DNA of 64,000 nt from Desulfosporosinus youngiae DSM 17734 (GCF_000244895.1 NZ_CM001441.1:3182226-3246225); one strand, 5' to 3'. Numbered from the stretch's first letter, positions 51,563 to 61,234 are shown. The notes: generated by a model not told the origin, from the letters alone. Numbers and translations: made by a program.

Positions 51563-52143
51563 TATTCTGAAAAAGATTTTCGAACTTCATTTTCTTCAAA
51601 ATAAGCACGAATAATATTTTTTATTTTTTTCTTCAGACGGTAAATCCGAGTCGTCATGGCGGTGGCCGAAATGTCATGTTTTTTGGAAAGCTCTGTGACG
51701 GACATATTATCTTTGTAATAGTCTAAGTACAGGTCATATTCACTCTGCTTAAGTTTTCCCAATATCTCTGCACTGATTTTATCTGGGTCGAGCGTGTTGT
51801 TAAAAAGTTTCTCCAAATCATCATCCAGTTCCGTCAAAGCTCCGGTGATATTGTCATCTATGCTTACTTCATGCCTTTTTTTAATGTACATGTTTCTATA
51901 TGAATTGTTAATCAAGTTCCGCGCCGTGGCATACAACCATCCTTCCACATTCGGGTGATTCTTTAATTTTGAGATTTGTTTCCAGGCTTCCAGAAATGTG
52001 TTTTGAGTGCATTCTTCAACAAAGTCTAAAAATTCTTCTTGCCCCTTGACCAGTCTTCTGCAATAAACAGCAATCCGATTGAAATACTTATCGCATAAAT
52101 CTTCATAAAAAATATCATCGTTTTTACGATTCCACTGCCACAA
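51562..52143 (-). CDS. ECF-type RNA polymerase sigma factor
   Basis: 193 residues. Region 2: 'FLDFVEECTQNTFLEAWKQI' and 'NVEGWLYATARNLINNSYRN' (around 35-80). Region 4: 'YLDYYKDNMSVTELSKKHDI', 'SATAMTTRIYRLKKKIKNII' (around 135-175). No region 3, as expected for ECF factors. GGAGGGAG site. It heads the operon sigma-DUF4367-secreted protein and probably recognises the shared motif of sites A, B and C. Confidence 0.88.
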   Translation of the reverse strand: MWQWNRKNDDIFYEDLCDKYFNRIAVYCRRLVKGQEEFLDFVEECTQNTFLEAWKQISKLKNHPNVEGWLYATARNLINNSYRNMYIKKRHEVSIDDNITGALTELDDDLEKLFNNTLDPDKISAEILGKLKQSEYDLYLDYYKDNMSVTELSKKHDISATAMTTRIYRLKKKIKNIIRAYFEENEVRKSFSE

Positions 52144-52254
52144 ACAAACTCCCTCCTCTATTTAAAATTTTACTTACTTTTACAGTATATTACATATTGT
52201 TCTATTAAAGGTAATTTACGAAAAAATCAATTTGGTTTTTGAGCCATTTTCTAT

Positions 52255-52736
52255 TGAAAACAAGGGGCTGATGCTCCACAAACTTTCTTCGTTTTTGCAC
52301 CAGGCCCTTCAATTATTCGCAAACCAGCCTGCACTTAGACCCGCAGGGCTTACAGTCTTTCCGTTATTTTTCCAATCAGCCCGCTTACCTCATTTTTACA
52401 CGTTTCATGAGCTTCCGGGTCCGCCGGAGCTAGCTTATTCAGTTCTTTCAACAACTCTTCATATTCTTTAGCTATACTGTTGTAGAGAAAGCCTTTGTTG
52501 GCTGACAGCTTGATCCGGACGGCTTGAAGACTGGAGGCCTGTTTTCTCAACTCATCCCGCTCAAAGGTTATTTTAGTGGCTGCGTCTTGGTTGGCTTCCA
52601 GGGCATTTTGGAGCTCCGCTTTCTCGCTAAGGGCCTGGTCTCTTTCCAGAACTGTCTGCTTAAACTCCCGAGTAGACATGACGGTCACATCATTTTCTGC
52701 CATAAATGACTTCCGTTCTTCCTCGGGAATGAACAT
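52255..52736 (-). pseudogene. truncated second copy of the DUF3102 gene
   Basis: The 128-codon frame 52350-52736 matches the C-terminal part of the gene at 37202: 'SFMAENDVTVMSTREFKQTV' against 'SFMAENDVTGMSTRELKQAV', with a 40-codon internal deletion in the coiled coil. The DUF3102 core is missing and the copy starts abruptly at 'FIPEEERK'. The terminator hairpin is duplicated too (52255-52320). Segmental duplication followed by decay. The gap 52737-52961 shows no gene. Confidence 0.75.
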
Positions 52737-52961
52737 TTTACTTTAATTTACTTACTACAAATGACGCAATAGAAGAAACAATTATAACAAAAACTAACAT
52801 ATTCCAATCTATATTTAAAAATGATCCTTTCATTATATAAGAAAAGATAATGTATGTAGGTATAAGTATAGATAAATGAAATAATGTTTTTTTCATAACA
52901 CTTTACTCTCCTTGTGGTTTTAATCCTAAATTCTTGCCAAATACAAAAAAAAGCTATCCAA

Positions 52962-55625
52962 TCAATCCTTTGGATAGCCGCTTAAAAGCTTTTCTATAAA
53001 TATTCCTGCAATCGCTGGATCGAACTGGGTACCGGAATTCCTCCTGATCTCCTCCAAGGCTTGTTTTTCTGTCAAAGAGACCCGGTAAGGGCGCTCGCTG
53101 ATCATAGCATCATAGCTGTCGGCCAGAGCAATGATCCTTGATACCAATGGAATAGCTTCACCTTTTAAGCCTTTGGGATAGCCTTTTCCATCCCATCGTT
53201 CATGATGGGCTAAGATACAGTCAGCCAAATCCACCATTTCATAGGATGAACTCAAAATTCTGTAGCCTATATCCGGATGCCTTTTTAAGTCATCCCACTC
53301 ACGATCCGTAAGTTTTCCGGGCTTATTGAGAATTCCTTCTTCAATGGCAATCTTTCCTATATCATGAAGCAACCCTACAACTTTCAGCCGGCTTATTTCT
53401 ATTTCCGACAGACCGATTGTTCTGCCAATATCCTGACAAATTTGACTGACTCTTTTCGAGTGTTGTTCTTCCCGAGGGTTTTTTTCGTGTAATGTATTAA
53501 TAATCGTATTAATAGTATTGCCTCTCATACCTTCGTTCTCAATGACTTTGTGCTTGTACATAATATCCTCAGCACTTTTTAAAATCTTTAATATATCGTC
53601 ACCGGGATTCTTCTTAGTCTCCCATCCAAAGGATATGCTCATGCGAATAGCATTAATCAGCACATCACTATAGTTTTCCCGTATTCGGACGACAAGCTTT
53701 TCTGCTTCCTCTGAAGCTGTCTTAGGCAGAAGAATAACAAATTCATCTCCGCCCCAGCGAGCCACAATATCATCGTTTCGGCAGGCACTCTGAATGGCTT
53801 TTCCTGCTTCTTGCAAAAGTTTATCTCCAATATCGTGACCAAAGGCATCGTTGACAAGCTTCAGGCCGTTGACATCCCCGATAATAATGGAAATAGGAAT
53901 ATTCTCTTCCGTATCCAACTGTTTGATTGCTTCTTCATAAAACCTTCTGTTATAGAGCCCTGTTAACGGGTCGTGATAGCTCAAAAAACGATTTTCATCT
54001 TCTCGTCTTTTTCGATCCGTGATATCTCTGACAATGCTCAGCAGAACCCGTCTGCCCCCTAACATGGTTCCTTGTGAACTTACTTCAACATTAATGGACG
54101 TCCCATCTTTAAGATAATGAACGGTGTCAAAAAGAATACCTTCTTTATCGGCTAATTCCATTTGCTCAGCAATCTCAGCTGATTCACTGCAATGCCGCAA
54201 ATCATAGATTGTCATCGACAAGAGTTCAGCGTAAGTATAACCATAAGTCTCAGCGGCAGCATTGTTAACTTCAAGAATATTCCCCTGCTTGTCAACGAAA
54301 AGCATGGGGTCTTTGGATTTTTCAGCCAGAACTTGATATTTATGAAGCCGTTCATTCAGTTGCTTCCATTCGGTTATATCAATTCCTACACCCGCAAAAT
54401 ATTGTTTGTCATCAATCATGACTTTACTGGCCGTGAACAGCATGGGAATTCTTGTGCCGTCCTTTTTCCGGAGATTAGCTTCAGCGTTCCCGAAACCTGT
54501 CTTGTCAATCATAGCAAGCCCATCTAAAACGGCTTTTTGGCTTGCTTGATCTCCTTCATACCAATCCAACAAATGCATTTCTGCCAATTCTTCAGCACTA
54601 TAGCCGGTCATTTCCTCGTGTTTGTCATTCCAACGGACTAACTTACTCTTATCATCATAGAGATAAATCATCCCTTGGGCACTATGAAACAGGGCATCTG
54701 TGAAGACTCTCTCCTTATTCAATTCATTTTCAGCCCGGATCCTTTCAATAATCTCCTCTTCCAAAATACTGTTCAGGTCCTGAAGCTGAATGGTTCGTGC
54801 AATAACTTTCTTCTCTAAATCTTCATTAAGCACCTTGACTTCGTCTTCAGCCTTTTGGCGTTTTATAATCTCTTCTTCGAGCACGGCGTTCATTTCTTCA
54901 AGTTCGGCATTGGTCTCTTGCAGTTCGGCATTGGTTTCTTCCAACAAAGCGTTAGTCTCTTCCAGCAAGGCATTGGTCTCTTCCAACTGGATAGTCCTTT
55001 CCTGGATTCGCTGTTCAAGGTCCTTATTTAAATTGGTAATTTCTATTTCCTTATGAATTTTTTCATTGACTTTATCCTCTAAAAAACTGTTTTGCAAAGC
55101 ATAGCTTGAAAGTTGTTGGACCGTTAAGAACAGATAATTACATATATTCTCAAATTGTCCGCGAGTCATCCTTTTAACCTTCAGTAATTCCCGTTGATAA
55201 AGTTCCTGATCCATACCAATTAAATCTGCATACTGGAATTGATCCGCTCCATAGGCTTCGTCAAGCACTTGTCCTACCAGCCAATTGGCGATGTGCTCCC
55301 CCGCAACGATGATACTTGCTCCCCCATCAAGCAAGCCTCCGCTCAAGCATCGTTGAATATTGGGCCCTTTTTTATTAAGACCGCCAATGATTGAATCTGA
55401 AATCAGACAGTTCTTACGCCCGATTTCGGTTTTTCTTATTTCAGTGCACAAATTGCAAAATCCGCTGGGCTTAGTGATTGGAGTTCCATCGGGCTCTGTA
55501 ATCAGAGAAGCCACACCAGTTGCGGCAGACAATGAATCCTGAAGCTTTTGAATTTCCTCCAAATCAAAAAGTTCATAAAACGTATGCTTTTTGTTACGGT
55601 TATCAAAGATCAGTTCTTCGCTCAT
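52962..55625 (-). CDS. PocR-PAS-GGDEF-HD-GYP cyclic-di-GMP signalling protein
   Basis: About 887 residues. PocR sensor domain (20-185: 'FYELFDLEEIQKLQDSLSAA', Cys in 'FCNLC' and 'RCLSGG'); a coiled coil of heptads built on 'EETNALL' / 'ETNAELQ' (210-300); two PAS domains (315-430, 435-555); GGDEF (565-720) with intact 'RWGGDEFVILLP'; HD-GYP (735-885) with 'LLHDIGKIAIEEGILNKPGK' and 'HHERWDGKGYPKGL'. It therefore has both synthesis and breakdown motifs for c-di-GMP. The PocR domain suggests sensing of a small hydrocarbon or redox ligand. The ATG at 55625 has an AAGGTGA site; a GTG 9 bases upstream is possible. Confidence 0.9.
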   Translation of the reverse strand: MSEELIFDNRNKKHTFYELFDLEEIQKLQDSLSAATGVASLITEPDGTPITKPSGFCNLCTEIRKTEIGRKNCLISDSIIGGLNKKGPNIQRCLSGGLLDGGASIIVAGEHIANWLVGQVLDEAYGADQFQYADLIGMDQELYQRELLKVKRMTRGQFENICNYLFLTVQQLSSYALQNSFLEDKVNEKIHKEIEITNLNKDLEQRIQERTIQLEETNALLEETNALLEETNAELQETNAELEEMNAVLEEEIIKRQKAEDEVKVLNEDLEKKVIARTIQLQDLNSILEEEIIERIRAENELNKERVFTDALFHSAQGMIYLYDDKSKLVRWNDKHEEMTGYSAEELAEMHLLDWYEGDQASQKAVLDGLAMIDKTGFGNAEANLRKKDGTRIPMLFTASKVMIDDKQYFAGVGIDITEWKQLNERLHKYQVLAEKSKDPMLFVDKQGNILEVNNAAAETYGYTYAELLSMTIYDLRHCSESAEIAEQMELADKEGILFDTVHYLKDGTSINVEVSSQGTMLGGRRVLLSIVRDITDRKRREDENRFLSYHDPLTGLYNRRFYEEAIKQLDTEENIPISIIIGDVNGLKLVNDAFGHDIGDKLLQEAGKAIQSACRNDDIVARWGGDEFVILLPKTASEEAEKLVVRIRENYSDVLINAIRMSISFGWETKKNPGDDILKILKSAEDIMYKHKVIENEGMRGNTINTIINTLHEKNPREEQHSKRVSQICQDIGRTIGLSEIEISRLKVVGLLHDIGKIAIEEGILNKPGKLTDREWDDLKRHPDIGYRILSSSYEMVDLADCILAHHERWDGKGYPKGLKGEAIPLVSRIIALADSYDAMISERPYRVSLTEKQALEEIRRNSGTQFDPAIAGIFIEKLLSGYPKD

Positions 55626-55937
55626 CCTCTTCACCTTACCTTCAATCTCATGGATACGTGATCAATCAGTTTCTTCTTTTTACAACAAACCTCTCCGCTT
55701 ATAATCATCCCCTTATTTACTCAATTGAAAATCCTGTCACTTCCTGAAAGTTTTTATGGGTTCTATTTTTTTGAATTAATTACTAATTTGTCTTATATTA
55801 CTTTCAACATATGTTTCAAATTTCCTCTAGCCTTTGACATTTTTTTTCTTTTATATCACACTTTGTAATTTTTATATCAACACCTGCCAACCCCAGCGAG
55901 CTTTTCTGAAGATCAAGGATGGACTCGGGCATTGAAA

Positions 55938-55990
55938 AAGGCCTCCCTTATTTGCCATTGTTATAGTCACAATGTAAGTAAGGGGGGCTT
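55938..55990 (-). terminator. terminator of the ABC import operon
   Basis: Stem of about 20 bp (AAGGCCTCCCTTA...CATTG / CAATG...TAAGGGGGGCTT). On the minus strand it ends in a run of T. It lies 35 bases past the last ABC gene. The rest of 55635-55937 is AT-rich with no gene seen. Confidence 0.75.
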
Positions 55991-56024
55991 CCCAAGGATC
56001 AAACACTTGGCCAAAGAAATCGAA

Positions 56025-56636
56025 TTAACAATTGTTCAATTCTTCCAAATCGATAATCCTCGTACATACCCTTTCAGCTAAGGCCCGGTTATGGGTGACC
56101 GCCAAAAGACCCATTTGGCGCTCTTCCACTGCTTTGAGCACAATATCCCAAATCTGAGCCTGAGTAATCACATCAAGCATCGTGCTCATTTCATCTGCCA
56201 GCAGGAAACGGGTCTGGGGTCCAAGAGCCCGGGCAACACAGAAGCGCTGCAGTTCCCCGCCCGAAAGTTCATTAGGCCAGCGTCCCAGCCATTCCCGCTC
56301 GATTCCCATGGCAGCCAGGAGCTGATCATCCGGGGCCCAGCCTTCCCGAAGAGAGTCGCCTAACTTCCGGCGCGGGTTCAGGGCTTTTTCCGGATGCTGA
56401 TAAATCAACTGGACAGGACAGTAGCCGGAATCAGGCAGAGGGCTGCCGTCGATCAGCACCTTACCCCTTGTTGGCCTGATATAACCTGACAAAATCTGAG
56501 CCAACGTACTTTTCCCATAACCGGACGGACCAACCAGGCCGACACGTTCCCCTTGCGCTACACTTAGATTGATATCCTTGAGCAGCCAGGCCGCTTTGCC
56601 ATATCTGAAACTGATTTGCTGCGCTTCAAGTCGCAT
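56025..56636 (-). CDS. oligopeptide/nickel-type ABC transporter ATPase 2
   Basis: About 203 residues, a short OppF/NikE/CntF-like ATPase. Walker A 'GPSGYGKST', Q-loop 'LIYQHPEKALNPRR', signature 'LSGGELQRFCVARAL', Walker B 'RFLLADEMSTMLD', H-loop 'AVTHNRALA'. The oligopeptide-binding C-terminal extension of typical OppF is missing, as in metal-type systems. It overlaps the preceding ATPase gene by 11 bases (ATG at 56636; a start at 56642 is also possible). Confidence 0.88.
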   Translation of the reverse strand: MRLEAQQISFRYGKAAWLLKDINLSVAQGERVGLVGPSGYGKSTLAQILSGYIRPTRGKVLIDGSPLPDSGYCPVQLIYQHPEKALNPRRKLGDSLREGWAPDDQLLAAMGIEREWLGRWPNELSGGELQRFCVARALGPQTRFLLADEMSTMLDVITQAQIWDIVLKAVEERQMGLLAVTHNRALAERVCTRIIDLEELNNC

Positions 56637-57558
56637 GAACACACCTCACCTTCCCGCCCCTGACAGAGCGCATAGGTATGTCGCCTGTACATTCAGCCGT
56701 GCGGTCGGAACAGCGGGGAGCGAAGCGGCAGCCTGATAGTTGGCTGCCGGCATAAGGCTGGGTCCCCGGAATCGGTGTGAAGCCATTTTGCGGGAGAGCA
56801 TTCCACAGGGCTTTGCTGTAGGGATGCCTCAAAGCATCCCCGCCCTTGACGAAATCGCCCGCAGGAGCAATTTCAACCGTTGTTCCGGCATAAAATACCG
56901 CGATCCGGTCCGCTACTTTAAAGGCCAGATCAATATCATGGGTAATCAGCATAACTCCGCAGCCCTGATCAGCCAGCTCCCGGAAATTGCGCAAGGTTTC
57001 CTCGGCGATTTCCGGATTAAGCCCCGGCGTCGGTTCATCCGCAATAATTAGTTTGGTATCGTTGATGACTGCGGTAGAGACCAACACCCGCCTGGCCATC
57101 CCCCCCGAAAGCTGGAAAGGGAATTTCCGGCCAGCTTCCTGACCAAGACCATAACGGGCAAAGGCTTGCTGCTGCTGCGCCTCTGTTCCTTTTTCCCCCC
57201 TCACTTGCTTGCCGACCCGCATCAGTGGATCAAGATAGGTTACAGACTGAGGAACAAGGGCCATCTCCTGTCCGCGCAATTTCTTCTGCAGCTCAGGAGT
57301 CAGGGTTTGACCGCAGAATTTAATCCTTCCGCTGGTTCCGGCATTGCCGGGCAACAGACCCAGGATAGCATGGGCGAGCAGACTCTTCCCCGAGCCGCTG
57401 GAACCGGCCACGGCCAGGATCTCCCCTGCCTCAATACTCACGTCGAGCTGGGAAATAACCTCCAGATCCCGTTGTCTAAGCCCTCTGTCATACATCCTGA
57501 ATTGGACCGAAAGGTTCTCGACTTCCAGCACAGGAATCGTTTCCGGTTGCTTTGTCAC
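56626..57558 (-). CDS. oligopeptide/nickel-type ABC transporter ATPase 1
   Basis: 310 residues, DppD/NikD-like. Walker A 'GSSGSGKSLLAHAILGLLPG', Q-loop 'ALVPQSVTYLDPLMRVGKQV', signature 'LSGGMARRVLVSTAV', Walker B 'KLIIADEPTPGLNP', H-loop 'MLITHDIDLA', and the family's C-terminal Cys motif 'GCRFAPRCSDRTAECTGD'. AGGAGG site; 12 bases after the permease stop. Confidence 0.9.
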   Translation of the reverse strand: MTKQPETIPVLEVENLSVQFRMYDRGLRQRDLEVISQLDVSIEAGEILAVAGSSGSGKSLLAHAILGLLPGNAGTSGRIKFCGQTLTPELQKKLRGQEMALVPQSVTYLDPLMRVGKQVRGEKGTEAQQQQAFARYGLGQEAGRKFPFQLSGGMARRVLVSTAVINDTKLIIADEPTPGLNPEIAEETLRNFRELADQGCGVMLITHDIDLAFKVADRIAVFYAGTTVEIAPAGDFVKGGDALRHPYSKALWNALPQNGFTPIPGTQPYAGSQLSGCRFAPRCSDRTAECTGDIPMRSVRGGKVRCVHAT

Positions 57559-57570
57559 CTTTTTACCTCC

Positions 57571-58410
57571 TTATTCCTGGGCACTGAATGGATCAATTAA
57601 GGCTTTAACATTCTCTCCGATGGCATCGAACATCATCACAATCAGCAGAAGCATCAGGCCGGGGAAGAAAGCCAGCCACCACATCCCGGTGGCTAAATGC
57701 TTCATGGCCTCAGACAGGATGATCCCGACGGCAGGCATATCCAGGGGCAGCCCGTATCCTAAAAAAGTGATGGCTGCTTCATGGAGGATAGCATGAGGGA
57801 ACAACAGAATCAGCCCGATTACAAATTGAGGAAATACATGAGGAACGATATGGGCTTTGGCAATAAACCAATTGCTTTTGCCTAATTTCCGGGCGGCCTG
57901 AACATAATGGGCATTGCGGATCTGCAAAACCTCGGCCCGCACCACCCGGGTCAGATTGGGCCAATGGGTCACTGCCACCCCGATGATCACACCTTGCATC
58001 CCCCTCCCCATCATAAACGAAATAAGCATCAGCATGACCAAATGGGGAACACCCATACATAAATCCACCAGCCAGGTAATCAGCTTATCCACATTACCCC
58101 CAGCCGTAGCTGCCACAATTCCCAGCACCAGGGCAATCAGGGCACTGACCGTGGCAGCCAGCATGCCGATCAGAATGCTGTTGGACAATCCTTTAATCGT
58201 CCGGGCAAACATATCCCGCCCCAGATAGTCCGTTCCATACCAATGTTCCAAAGAAGGGGCCAGTTTTTTGACACTATAGTCCGGAGCATAGGCATCCGGG
58301 CTCATCATCACACCCATAATCGTAATCAGAAGCAAAACCGCCGCCGCCAGACCTAGGACAATCAGAGTTCGGGTGCGCCGGTTCATCCCCTTGGGTCTAG
58401 CCATGGGCAT
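57571..58410 (-). CDS. ABC transporter permease 2 (DppC/NikC type)
   Basis: 279 residues: N-terminal helix, a periplasmic loop with 'HWYGTDYLGRDMFARTIKGL' (typical of the C-type permease), then five helices with the EAA-like loop 'YVQAARKLGKSNWFIAKAHI'. The ATG overlaps the end of the B permease by 14 bases. Confidence 0.9.
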   Translation of the reverse strand: MPMARPKGMNRRTRTLIVLGLAAAVLLLITIMGVMMSPDAYAPDYSVKKLAPSLEHWYGTDYLGRDMFARTIKGLSNSILIGMLAATVSALIALVLGIVAATAGGNVDKLITWLVDLCMGVPHLVMLMLISFMMGRGMQGVIIGVAVTHWPNLTRVVRAEVLQIRNAHYVQAARKLGKSNWFIAKAHIVPHVFPQFVIGLILLFPHAILHEAAITFLGYGLPLDMPAVGIILSEAMKHLATGMWWLAFFPGLMLLLIVMMFDAIGENVKALIDPFSAQE

Positions 58411-59386
58411 TCCCCTCCCTTATCTGAGGATCGACAATTCCATAGATAATATTAGCCAGGAAATTGCCCACGAACACAAACAAGGCACTCCATAAGGCGA
58501 TTCCCAAAAACAAGGGCACATCCCCCTTCAGACCGGCCTGAGTGACTGCATTGCCCAGACCGGGATAGGAAAAGACCTGCTCAGCCAGAACCGAACCGCC
58601 AAACAGCTCACTGAACGAGGCAAATTGCAGGGTTATGGCCGGAAGCATGATATTTCTCAAGCCATGGCGTTTGACAATACTGAACGTCGATTCCCCCCGT
58701 GCCTTGGCAAATAAGACATAGTCCGACTCCAAGACATCAATTATTTTCTGACGGGTATGCAAAGCGATATTGGACACCCCGATAATGCTTAAGGTAAAGG
58801 CCGGCAGAATTAAATGGTGAATACGCTCCCAGATCGTGACGTCCGAGGCCAGTTTGCCGATGGGGGCTGCCAAGCCGATGGGAAACCACTTGAGATTGAC
58901 GGCGAAGACCATCAGAATCAGCAGCCCGACCCAGAAGGTGGGTGCCGAGGATAGGGTCAGGCAAAATGTTTTAAGAACCCGGTCCAGCTTCCTTCCTTTA
59001 TTTACTCCCGCCAGAATGCCCATGATAAAGCCAAGCAGGCCGGAGAGCACCCAGGCTACCCCCATCAGGATGCAGGAAGCTTTAAAACGCTCGGCAATAA
59101 CCTGGGAAACGGGCAGGCGATAGGTGATGGAGGTTCCCATATCCCCTTCCAGCAAATTACCCGCCCAGATTAAATATCGTTCCGCCGGCGCTTTGTTCAG
59201 CCCCCAATATTCAGCCACATTGTCCCGCTGTTCCTGGGAAATGTTTGATTCCGAACCCACATAGGCATCAATGGGATCGATCGGGGAAGACATGACCAGC
59301 ATAAAGGTTACGATACTGATCGCAACAAGCAAGGTCATCATGCGCAGCAAGGTTGTCAGAATGTAGATTAGGGAATTCCGGCTCAT
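58397..59386 (-). CDS. ABC transporter permease 1 (DppB/NikB type)
   Basis: 329 residues with six helices; the B-type periplasmic region 'NVAEYWGLNKAPAERYLIWA', 'GDMGTSITYRLPVSQVIAER' and the coupling loop 'DYVLFAKARGESTFSIVKRH'. It overlaps the substrate-binding gene by 4 bases (ATGA), indicating coupled translation. Confidence 0.9.
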   Translation of the reverse strand: MSRNSLIYILTTLLRMMTLLVAISIVTFMLVMSSPIDPIDAYVGSESNISQEQRDNVAEYWGLNKAPAERYLIWAGNLLEGDMGTSITYRLPVSQVIAERFKASCILMGVAWVLSGLLGFIMGILAGVNKGRKLDRVLKTFCLTLSSAPTFWVGLLILMVFAVNLKWFPIGLAAPIGKLASDVTIWERIHHLILPAFTLSIIGVSNIALHTRQKIIDVLESDYVLFAKARGESTFSIVKRHGLRNIMLPAITLQFASFSELFGGSVLAEQVFSYPGLGNAVTQAGLKGDVPLFLGIALWSALFVFVGNFLANIIYGIVDPQIREGNAHG

Positions 59387-60993
59387 TGGCTAAAGCTCCA
59401 CTCATTCAGGTTGGCAATAACAGGAATGCCATGCCCATGGGGGTGAAGCCGCTGCTTGCCCAGATCCAACCCATCCCGGACAAAGTAAGTGTGATCAATA
59501 TTGACAAGCCACAGGTACGGATAATCCACGCTGGTTCCGGTCTGTCCATCCCATTGCATCAGCTTCCAGTATTCGATGGCTTCCTGCATAGTGGTAGCGG
59601 CAAGCGCCTTTTCAATGTATTCATCCACTTTGGGATTAGAGTAGGATGGAGTGTTGCTGATCCCTTGTCCCATCATCTTGGAGTAGTAGCCATTGTAAAG
59701 GTCAATGGGATTATAATCTCCGAAGCCAAAACAGGTGGGTGTATTTCTGCTCATGGCTTTGGCATCTGCCCAGGCTGCCGCTTCAGCAATGATGTTAATG
59801 CCCAGTTTTTTAGCATCCCCGCTTAAAGCCACGGCCAGATTATAGCGCTGCAGGTCATCGCTGCGTCCGGTAATCTTGAACTCCGCTTTGAGGCCATTCT
59901 TTTCCCGGATGCCGTCACCGTCTGTATCCACCCAGCCTGCTTTCTCCAAAATAGCTTTAGCTTCATCCACCCGGTCATCTTTAAACTCCGGGGTATTGTT
60001 CCAGGGCAGAGCGTCTACCCGGCCATAGGCAGGAACCCCGATACCGTTAAGGGCATTCTTGATAATCGTTACCCGATCAATCCCGATGGTCAGAGCTTCC
60101 CGTATTGCAATATCACTGGTAACATTGTTGCCGATCACCTTGCCGTCCGCGTCAAGTTTTTCAGGGATAACCGGGAGGTTGAAGCCCCGGTTATCGACGG
60201 TTTTGATGCTCTGCAAGGTCATCCCGGGCACCTTTTCTTCAGCGTATTCAGGGTTGACCATCACCACATCCAGGGTGCCGGATTTGGCGGCAGCAAGGGC
60301 TGCTTCCTCATCCAGATTGAGAATGGTGATTTTCTTAAAGGCCGGTTTCTGACCATAATAATATTCATTGGGAACCACGATCAACTGCTGCTCCTTGTCC
60401 AATTGTGCCACCTTAAAGGGGCCGGAGCCGATGGGGTTATCTCCATACCCTTCACCATAAGCATGCTCGGGAACGATGCCCAGCAGAGCGGTTGTGGAAG
60501 CAAAGGCAGACCATTTTTTATTCAGGGTAAATACCACGGTTGCAGGATCAGCTGCTTCCGCTTTTTCCAGCATGGTCAAGTCCACACTGGAACCGCTTGT
60601 TTTGGCTTTCATATAAGTAAAAGCTACGTCGGAGGCTGTCAGAGCTTGTCCGTCGGAGAATTTAATATCATCCCGCAAAGTATAAGTATAAGTCAAACCA
60701 TCGTCACTGATCTTGTATTCCTTGGCCACGTCCGGCTCGGTCTCGATTTTCTCGTTAAATTTTAATAATGTGCTGTGAAAAATGCCATAGCCATAAATCC
60801 CATAGCCGACAATCGGATCATAGCCCCCGCTGCACATGCCATAACCAACCGAGATGACAAGCTCATCCTTGACGGGTTGGTTTGGGGAGCTGCCTCCGGT
60901 TGGAGCGGTTCCGGCCGCACAGCCGGTAAGCACCAGTGACCCCAGCATGATACAGGAGATCAGTAAGGCCCAGATTCTTCGGTGTTTCTTCAT
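59383..60993 (-). CDS. ABC substrate-binding lipoprotein (SBP family 5)
   Basis: 536 residues; lipobox 'LGSLVLTGCAAG' (Cys about 25). SBP_bac_5 features: 'YTYTLRDDIKFSDGQALTAS' (around 108), 'GSGPFKVAQLD' (around 190), 'AIREALTIGIDRVTIIKNAL' (around 305), 'EAKAILEKAGWVDTDGDGIR' (around 345). The C-terminus has 'RLHPHGHGIPVIA', a clustered His motif that could bind a metal, so nickel or a metal chelate is as likely as peptides. First gene of a five-gene import operon (binding protein, two permeases, two ATPases). Confidence 0.88.
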   Translation of the reverse strand: MKKHRRIWALLISCIMLGSLVLTGCAAGTAPTGGSSPNQPVKDELVISVGYGMCSGGYDPIVGYGIYGYGIFHSTLLKFNEKIETEPDVAKEYKISDDGLTYTYTLRDDIKFSDGQALTASDVAFTYMKAKTSGSSVDLTMLEKAEAADPATVVFTLNKKWSAFASTTALLGIVPEHAYGEGYGDNPIGSGPFKVAQLDKEQQLIVVPNEYYYGQKPAFKKITILNLDEEAALAAAKSGTLDVVMVNPEYAEEKVPGMTLQSIKTVDNRGFNLPVIPEKLDADGKVIGNNVTSDIAIREALTIGIDRVTIIKNALNGIGVPAYGRVDALPWNNTPEFKDDRVDEAKAILEKAGWVDTDGDGIREKNGLKAEFKITGRSDDLQRYNLAVALSGDAKKLGINIIAEAAAWADAKAMSRNTPTCFGFGDYNPIDLYNGYYSKMMGQGISNTPSYSNPKVDEYIEKALAATTMQEAIEYWKLMQWDGQTGTSVDYPYLWLVNIDHTYFVRDGLDLGKQRLHPHGHGIPVIANLNEWSFSQ

Positions 60994-61161
60994 TGTTTGA
61001 TTTCCCCCTCCTAAAAGTTGAATTTATTTATAAAAAAAGAGAAATAGCCTCTTTCTTAACCCTTCAGCCGGGTTTCGTTAAATAAAAAGTATTCGGTCAC
61101 TGCCAAGAAAACCGGTAAAATTATCGGATAGAAGTAACTTATAACTGACATATAAAAACAA

Positions 61162-61221
61162 AAATGGCCATGAAAGACAAGCTCTCACATGCAGCGAGAA
61201 CATTGACCTCCATGGCCATTT
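61162..61221 (-). terminator. hairpin between pgi and the ABC operon
   Basis: Perfect 11-bp arms AAATGGCCATG (61162-61172) and CATGGCCATTT (61211-61221) enclosing an inner TCTC/GAGA stem. The minus strand continues with TTTTTG and TTTTT. Probably terminates pfkA-pgi transcripts. Confidence 0.6.
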
Positions 61222-61234
61222 ATACTTATTCTTG

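Noticed and set aside
61162-61221. Cloverleaf-like hairpin upstream of the ABC operon as a metal riboswitch
   Set aside because: No known riboswitch core is visible and the T run suits a plain terminator for pfkA-pgi.
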